From: Nitrosomonadaceae bacterium
GTDB lineage: Bacteria > Pseudomonadota > Gammaproteobacteria > Burkholderiales > Usitatibacteraceae
Length of the DNA: 19,980 nt
Direction: 5' to 3'
Assembly (NCBI GenBank): GCA_021300055.1
Contig: JAJTHU010000115.1
Span: forward strand, 1 to 19,980
The translations under genes were made by a program, and so were the position numbers. Numbering within the stretch: the first letter of the stretch is position 1; every line of letters begins with the position of its first letter. Under the pieces are notes generated by a model. It made no database searches. It worked only from the letters and a program-made list of their open reading frames with translations, and was not told the DNA's origin. Below, piece by piece: positions 15,387 through 19,980 of the stretch.

Positions 15387-15725
15387 TCATTTGACGATAT
15401 CCCCCTTCGCCACAAACTTGGCGACCACCACCGTGCCCACAAATCCCAGCATCGCAATCACCAACGCGGCCTCAAAGAACACGCTGGTTGCAAAGATGAT
15501 GCCGAGCAATACCGTCACAGCGAGCGCGTTGATATAGAGCGTATCGAGCGCCAGAATGCGGTCTTCCACATCGGGTCCGATGGCAAGTCGGTAGAAGTTC
15601 AATAACAACGACACACCAAACATGATGCACGCGACGATTACCGCAGCCCGCGTGTAGGGGCCGAGGTGTGCGATCACCGCCGCAATCGGTGCAAACCAGT
15701 CGCCCAATCCCAGCGCCTCCATCAT
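15387..15725 (-). CDS. mrpF: Monovalent cation/H+ antiporter subunit F
   Basis: A 112-residue MnhF/PhaF-family subunit with three hydrophobic helices: AAVIVACIMFGVSLLLNFYR, INALAVTVLLGIIFAT, and ALVIAMLGFVGTVVVAKFVA. The conserved RLAIGPDVEDRILALDTLYI loop lies between the first two and is diagnostic of the family. The subunit is a small integral part of the Mrp complex. Its ATG overlaps the mrpE stop by 4 bp, which indicates coupled translation. The N-terminal extension of about 25 residues (MMEALGLGDWFAP onward) is longer than in many homologues. Confidence 0.93.
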   Translation of the reverse strand: MMEALGLGDWFAPIAAVIAHLGPYTRAAVIVACIMFGVSLLLNFYRLAIGPDVEDRILALDTLYINALAVTVLLGIIFATSVFFEAALVIAMLGFVGTVVVAKFVAKGDIVK

Positions 15726-16207
15726 TCAAAGATCTCCATCAGTGGCGTCTCGTAGCGCGCCTTGATGTCCGCCGCGAGCGCGGCAGGATCATCGACATTG
15801 AAGGCGTGCACGAGCAAGAATTGCTCGTCCTCTGAAAAATCCGCCGACAAGGTGCCGGGCGTCATGGTGATGATGCCGGCGAGCGCCACGCGACCGTAGG
15901 GGTCTTGGATATCCAGCGGCACCCAAACGAACGAAGGCTTGATGCGCGCTTCGGGGCCAAGAATCAAGCGCGCTACATCGATATTCGATTTCACGATGTC
16001 ATACAACACCACGCAACCCAAAATCGCCGCGGTGACAAAAGCGTTGGGGCGACCAGGCTCGCGCGGCACGCGATGCGTCCACAGCGGGATGCCGACGGCG
16101 AGCGCTGCACCCAGCAAGAGGTGCGCAGGATGCACGGTGTTGTTCAGGCCGAGCCACACGAGGAACAACACCAGCGACATCAACGGTTGAGGCAGCAGGC
16201 GGCTCAT
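15722..16207 (-). CDS. mrpE: Monovalent cation/H+ antiporter subunit E
   Basis: A 161-residue MnhE/PhaE-family subunit. The N-terminal hydrophobic segments PLMSLVLFLVWLGLNNT and LLLGAALAVGIPLW anchor it, followed by FVTAAILGCVVLYDIVKSNI and the conserved ARLILGPEARIKPSFVWVPL and GIITMTPGTLSAD motifs of the cytoplasmic half. The frame is open further upstream inside mrpD, but the family start MSRLLPQP at 16207 gives a 4-bp ATGA overlap with the mrpD stop, so that start was chosen. Its stop overlaps the mrpF start in the same way. Confidence 0.93.
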   Translation of the reverse strand: MSRLLPQPLMSLVLFLVWLGLNNTVHPAHLLLGAALAVGIPLWTHRVPREPGRPNAFVTAAILGCVVLYDIVKSNIDVARLILGPEARIKPSFVWVPLDIQDPYGRVALAGIITMTPGTLSADFSEDEQFLLVHAFNVDDPAALAADIKARYETPLMEIFE

Positions 16208-17748
16208 TTCTTCGCCTCCGACTGACGCTTCTCGGCGGGCAACTTGCCGAGTACGTTTTGGATCATCATGCTCGGTCGCTTGAGTTCCGCCGCAGCCTGG
16301 TCGGTGTAGCGCTGCACGGGTGCGGCGAAGATGGTGAGCGCCGCCAGTGCACCTGCAAGCACGACCGTTGGGGCGCGGTAGCCCTCGGAAGCTGCGACAA
16401 CGGCGGCATCTCGCTTCCAGAACAAACGACTGCCCATGCGCGCATACGCAAGCACCGAGAGCAGTCCGCTCACCAACACGGTCGCGAATATCCACGCTTG
16501 CCAACTGTGCGATACCGATGTCGAGGCGCCCGCCAAAACGGTTGCCTTGCCGATAAAGCCACTGAACGGCGGCAGGCCTGCCATCGCGGCTGCGCCAATG
16601 GCAAACAACGCACCCGCCCACACCCAAGTTGATGAAGGTGCGAGCCCTGTCTCGGAAACGTGCTCGGCGCGAGTGGAATCTAGGCTCGCAGCGTTCAAGA
16701 ACAGCATGGCCGTCGCGATGGTGCTGCCGATGAGGTAGAACAGCCCGCCGGATAGCGCCTTGTGTGAACCAATCGCGACCGCAGTGACGAGCATGCCCGC
16801 GCTCGCGACCACCGACCAACCGATAAGCGATCGGACATCACGCGCGGAAAGCGCACCGCACGACGCCACCAGCATAGTCACGGGCGCGACAAAGAGAAGC
16901 ACTTGCTCGATCTGGGCGTTGATCGTGCCGCCATCGGGATAAATCAGCGTCAGCATGCGCCAAATTGCCACCACGCCCACTTTGGTCATAAGCGCAAACA
17001 ACGCCGCAACCGGAAGCACCGCCGCGCGGTAAGTGCCCGTGAGCCAGAAGTTCAATGGCAGCAAAGCGGCCTTGATCGCGAACACAACGATCAGCAGCCA
17101 TCCTGCTGCCGCCACCAAGCCGCGCGACGCGGGCGATACCGCACCGATACGCTGCGAAAGATCGGCCATATTAAGCGTGCCGGTCACGCCATAGAGCAGC
17201 GACACGCCGATCAAGAACATCGCTGAGCCAACGAGGTTGATCACCACGTAGTGCGTCGCGGCGTTGGTCTTTTCGCGATCGGCGTGCTGAAGCAACATGC
17301 CGTAGCTTGCGGCGAGCAACACCTCAAAGAACACAAACAAGTTAAATAGATCAGCGGTGAGAAACGCGCCTGCCAGCCCCGCTAACTGCAGCATGAACAG
17401 CGGATAGAAATACGTACCGGCGCTTTTTGGTTTCCCGGATTGGGCGGCGACCATGACAACCGCCGCAATCAGCGCGACCAGCGCAATCATTACTGCGGCG
17501 AGTTTGTCGAGCGCAAACGCAATACCGAACGGCGCTTTCCAATTCGAAAGCAAGTAGACGAACACCTCGCCTTGATGCGTGCACATCAGCATCTGCACCG
17601 CCGTGGCGACCAGCAGCGCGATGGCCAACCAAGCCGCAGTGCGCTGCAAGCCAATACGCGATTGCCCCACGATCAAACACAATGCCGCTGCAAGTAGCGG
17701 AATCGCTACCGGCAGAATCGGCAAATGTGTAGAGACGAACGCGTTCAT
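16204..17748 (-). CDS. mrpD: Monovalent cation/H+ antiporter subunit D
   Basis: A 514-residue polytopic protein of the MrpD/NuoM-NuoN/complex I antiporter-like family, probably with about 14 membrane segments. It is one of the two large subunits thought to carry protons. Visible markers are FYPLFMLQLAGLAGAFLTAD, LFNLFVFFEVLLAASYGMLL (the family's conserved Glu segment), and VFAIKAALLPLNFWLTGTYR (conserved Lys in a discontinuous helix), followed by ALFALMTKVGVVAI and MAGLPPFSGFIGKATVL. It overlaps mrpC and mrpE by 4 bp at both ends. The C-terminal tail is charged and ends in lysines. Confidence 0.95.
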   Translation of the reverse strand: MNAFVSTHLPILPVAIPLLAAALCLIVGQSRIGLQRTAAWLAIALLVATAVQMLMCTHQGEVFVYLLSNWKAPFGIAFALDKLAAVMIALVALIAAVVMVAAQSGKPKSAGTYFYPLFMLQLAGLAGAFLTADLFNLFVFFEVLLAASYGMLLQHADREKTNAATHYVVINLVGSAMFLIGVSLLYGVTGTLNMADLSQRIGAVSPASRGLVAAAGWLLIVVFAIKAALLPLNFWLTGTYRAAVLPVAALFALMTKVGVVAIWRMLTLIYPDGGTINAQIEQVLLFVAPVTMLVASCGALSARDVRSLIGWSVVASAGMLVTAVAIGSHKALSGGLFYLIGSTIATAMLFLNAASLDSTRAEHVSETGLAPSSTWVWAGALFAIGAAAMAGLPPFSGFIGKATVLAGASTSVSHSWQAWIFATVLVSGLLSVLAYARMGSRLFWKRDAAVVAASEGYRAPTVVLAGALAALTIFAAPVQRYTDQAAAELKRPSMMIQNVLGKLPAEKRQSEAKK

Positions 17749-18104
17749 TTCAGTCGCTCGCTTTCGTCATCAACGGCATCGTGTCCGTTTTCAATCTGAC
17801 CGCGCACGGCGATGGCCAGCAACACAGCGGTCATGCCAAACGAAATGACGATGGCGGTCAGCACCAACGCTTGCGGTAGCGGGTCTGCGTAGTTGCTGAG
17901 GTTCAGCGCGCGACCCGCCTCGATAATCGGTGGTTTGCCCACCGCGAGTCGACCCATGAAGAAGATGAACAAGTTGACGGCGTACGAAATCAGCGTGAGG
18001 CCGAGCACAACGTCAAACACGCGCCGCCGCAAGACGAGGTAAACACCGCAGGTGGTGAACACACCAACGAATACGGCAACCAGCAACGCAAGCGAGGGCA
18101 TCAT
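17745..18104 (-). CDS. mrpC: Monovalent cation/H+ antiporter subunit C
   Basis: A 119-residue MnhC/PhaC protein of the NuoK family with three helices: ALLVAVFVGVFTTCGVYLVL, VLGLTLISYAVNLFIFFMG, and DPLPQALVLTAIVISFGMTA. The last segment, DPLPQALVLTAIVI, is the strongest family signature. The frame extends upstream within the preceding gene, but the ATG at 18104 (or the one at 18101) overlaps the mrpAB stop and matches the family start. The charged C-terminus overlaps the mrpD ATG. Confidence 0.94.
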   Translation of the reverse strand: MMPSLALLVAVFVGVFTTCGVYLVLRRRVFDVVLGLTLISYAVNLFIFFMGRLAVGKPPIIEAGRALNLSNYADPLPQALVLTAIVISFGMTAVLLAIAVRGQIENGHDAVDDESERLK

Positions 18105-19980
18105 GCGCGCACCTCTGGGCCCACCTCTGCGCTTGCAGATACATCGCGGGAAGCCGCGCCCAACTTGCCGAGTGTCGCCAACGCCAACATCGTGCCGCCA
18201 ATAACGCACAAGAACACACCGAGATCAAAGAACATGGCCGAAGCGATGGGCACGGCGCCGACGATTGGCAGGTCGAAATACTTGAACGTGCTGGTGAGGA
18301 ACGGATGGCCCACAAACCAAGAGCCTATGCCGGTCAGACCCGCCGCGAGCAGCCCCCATCCAATCCACTTGCCGTAATCCAAGCGCAACGCGCGCTCAAC
18401 ACTTTCGCGGCCGATCGCAACGTACTGGATGATGATCGCAATAGCGAAAATGAGCCCGGCAATGAACCCACCACCCGGCAGGTTGTGCCCTCGCAGATAG
18501 AAGTAGATGGAAACCAAGATCGCGATCGGCATGAGCAGACCGGCGATGGTTTTCAACATCAAGGAAGGACGGGCTTCTTCAGGCATTTTTGCCTCAAAAT
18601 GCGCGCCGATACTAGACTTTGGCAGCACCACACCTGCCAAGAGCACAGCCACGATCAAACCAGCCATGCCCAATACCGCGATCTCGCCCATGGTGTCGAA
18701 GCCGCGGAAGTCGACGATGATGACGTTGACCGCGTTGGCACCGCCACCTTGCGGCACAGTGGTCTGCAAGTAGTACGGCGCAATCGAATTGAACGGCCGC
18801 GCCAGCACCGCATAAACCAACGCCGCCACGCCTGCGCCCGCCGCTACGCTCACACAGAGGTCGCGCCACTTTATCCAGTTGGCCACGCGTTCAACAGCGC
18901 CGACCTTAGGCAAGAAATTGAGTGCCAGCATCATCAAGATGATCGACACCACTTCCACTAGCAATTGGGTCAGCGCCAAGTCAGGCGCCGAGAAATACAC
19001 GAACACCAGCGCCACGACGAGGCCCGCCGCGCCCATGAGCAGTAGCGCAATCAATCGTTGGCGATGCATCAGCACGGTGCCCACCGCCGCGAGCATGCCA
19101 AGTACCGCAACACCGAGCACAACCGGAGTGGCTTCGGCCGCAGACAACGGGTTCACCATCGCCACGTGATTGCGCCACATACCGTACCCTGCCGCGACTA
19201 GCGCGGTGACCATAATCAACAGCAAATAGCGTTGCAGGCTGCCGTTCTGTGTCGCGCGTGTGACGGCACCAGCAATGACGGTGAGGTTTTCAATGAACAC
19301 ATCGAACAAAACCTTAGCGTCGCCCGGCAGCTTTTCGATGGTGTGCAAATTGATGCGCTTCTGCAGCGCGAAGTAAAGCGCGATACCACCGACGAGTGCG
19401 ATCACGCTCATCAACAGCGGCAGATTGAATCCATGCCAAATCGCCAAGGTGTAGGCAGGTAACTGCGAGGCGTTCTCTAAGCCGAGCGCACCTGTTGCAG
19501 CCAGCGCCAACAGCGGTCCAACCGTCAGCGCAGGCACGATGCCGACTATCAAGCACAGCACAACCAAAATCTCGACGGGAACACGCATGAAACGCGGCGG
19601 CTCGTGCGGTGTCTTGGTCAGTGCGTGCGGGCCATAAACCGGCTCGCCATTAAAAAACACGTCGTGGATGAAACGCATCGAGTACGCGACGCTCGCCATA
19701 CCGGCAATGGTTGCTGCGATCGGTGTGGTGATCTGCAGCAGTCGGTGCTCGTCAACTGCGACGGCCTCCATGAAGAACATTTCTTTCGACAAAAAGCCGT
19801 TCGCCAAAGGTACGCCAGCCATCGCCGCACACGCCACCATCGCCAGCGTTGCGGTGATTGGCATCAGCTTCCACAAGCCATTCAGGTGACGCATATCGCG
19901 CGAGCCCGACTCGTGGTCGATGATGCCCGCCGCCATGAAGAGCGACGCCTTGAACACCGCGTGGTTAATGATGTGAAACA
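18101..19980 (-). CDS. mrpA: Monovalent cation/H+ antiporter subunit A fused to subunit B (PhaAB type), N-terminus outside window
   Basis: About 625 codons of the C-terminal part of a protein that is usually 930-970 residues. The frame runs off the right edge: FHIINHAVFKASLFMAAG, the conserved MrpA segment, lies at the edge, so the GTG at 19957 is an internal valine codon. After the MrpA core (MAGVPLANGFLSKEMFFMEA) come the MrpA C-terminal helices, a DUF4040-like segment (DLALTQLLVEVVSIILMMLA, then FRGFDTMGEIAVLGMAGLIV), and a fused MnhB domain (LRGHNLPGGGFIAGLIFAIA). The A-B fusion marks the PhaAB or group 2 Mrp form. The complex exports Na+ or K+ in exchange for protons; which ion cannot be told from sequence. 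The stop overlaps mrpC. Confidence 0.95.
   Translation of the reverse strand, partial: FHIINHAVFKASLFMAAGIIDHESGSRDMRHLNGLWKLMPITATLAMVACAAMAGVPLANGFLSKEMFFMEAVAVDEHRLLQITTPIAATIAGMASVAYSMRFIHDVFFNGEPVYGPHALTKTPHEPPRFMRVPVEILVVLCLIVGIVPALTVGPLLALAATGALGLENASQLPAYTLAIWHGFNLPLLMSVIALVGGIALYFALQKRINLHTIEKLPGDAKVLFDVFIENLTVIAGAVTRATQNGSLQRYLLLIMVTALVAAGYGMWRNHVAMVNPLSAAEATPVVLGVAVLGMLAAVGTVLMHRQRLIALLLMGAAGLVVALVFVYFSAPDLALTQLLVEVVSIILMMLALNFLPKVGAVERVANWIKWRDLCVSVAAGAGVAALVYAVLARPFNSIAPYYLQTTVPQGGGANAVNVIIVDFRGFDTMGEIAVLGMAGLIVAVLLAGVVLPKSSIGAHFEAKMPEEARPSLMLKTIAGLLMPIAILVSIYFYLRGHNLPGGGFIAGLIFAIAIIIQYVAIGRESVERALRLDYGKWIGWGLLAAGLTGIGSWFVGHPFLTSTFKYFDLPIVGAVPIASAMFFDLGVFLCVIGGTMLALATLGKLGAASRDVSASAEVGPEVRA

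Noticed and set aside
16208..16819. Extension of the mrpE frame upstream through mrpD
   Set aside because: The translation in this part is arginine-rich and not membrane-like. The family start at 16207 gives the same 4-bp overlap seen at the other junctions.

Overview
The window looks like a GC-rich proteobacterial chromosome, most likely a betaproteobacterium of the Burkholderiales or a relative. This rests on the dusB-fis-purH order, the purD-hemF pair, and the short Fis with its GLNRNTLRKKL recognition helix. No tRNA, rRNA, CRISPR array or complete insertion sequence was seen.

Layout. (1) 1-4516: a partial SMP-30/gluconolactonase-like gene (minus strand) diverges from a large fused 5-oxoprolinase (plus strand). 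(2) 4517-7942: a leader with a candidate promoter and a duplicated CCTCCT-containing motif, then dusB-fis (tRNA dihydrouridine synthase and nucleoid protein) closed by a strong hairpin, then purH (last two steps of IMP synthesis). (3) 7943-12637: an accessory segment that is visibly AT-richer in places. It carries a NYN/LabA-like nuclease, a 266-bp stretch of unclear origin, a 5'-truncated type III DNA methyltransferase (Mod), an apparently complete type III restriction helicase-nuclease (Res), and a small protein of unknown function that overlaps purD by 4 bp. (4) 12634-14871: purD (GAR synthetase) and hemF (aerobic coproporphyrinogen oxidase). (5) 14909-19980: on the opposite strand and convergent with hemF, a multisubunit cation/proton antiporter operon of the Mrp/Pha type, read mrpAB (fused, entering from the right edge)-C-D-E-F-G. 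Every junction from AB to F is a 4-bp overlap. F and G are instead separated by a pair of inverted REP-like hairpins.

How it fits together. Regions 2 and 4 are housekeeping: purH and purD act in the same pathway, and the accessory segment sits between them. The segment resembles a small defence or restriction module in which Res is complete but its Mod partner lacks the N-terminal part that carries the DPPY catalytic motif and the target-recognition domain. The remaining Mod piece still has a good Shine-Dalgarno sequence, a GTG start and 1-bp spacing to res. This is the most interesting feature of the window: it is either a decaying type III system or a nuclease working with a reduced SAM-binding partner. 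The rest is ordinary core metabolism and ion homeostasis.
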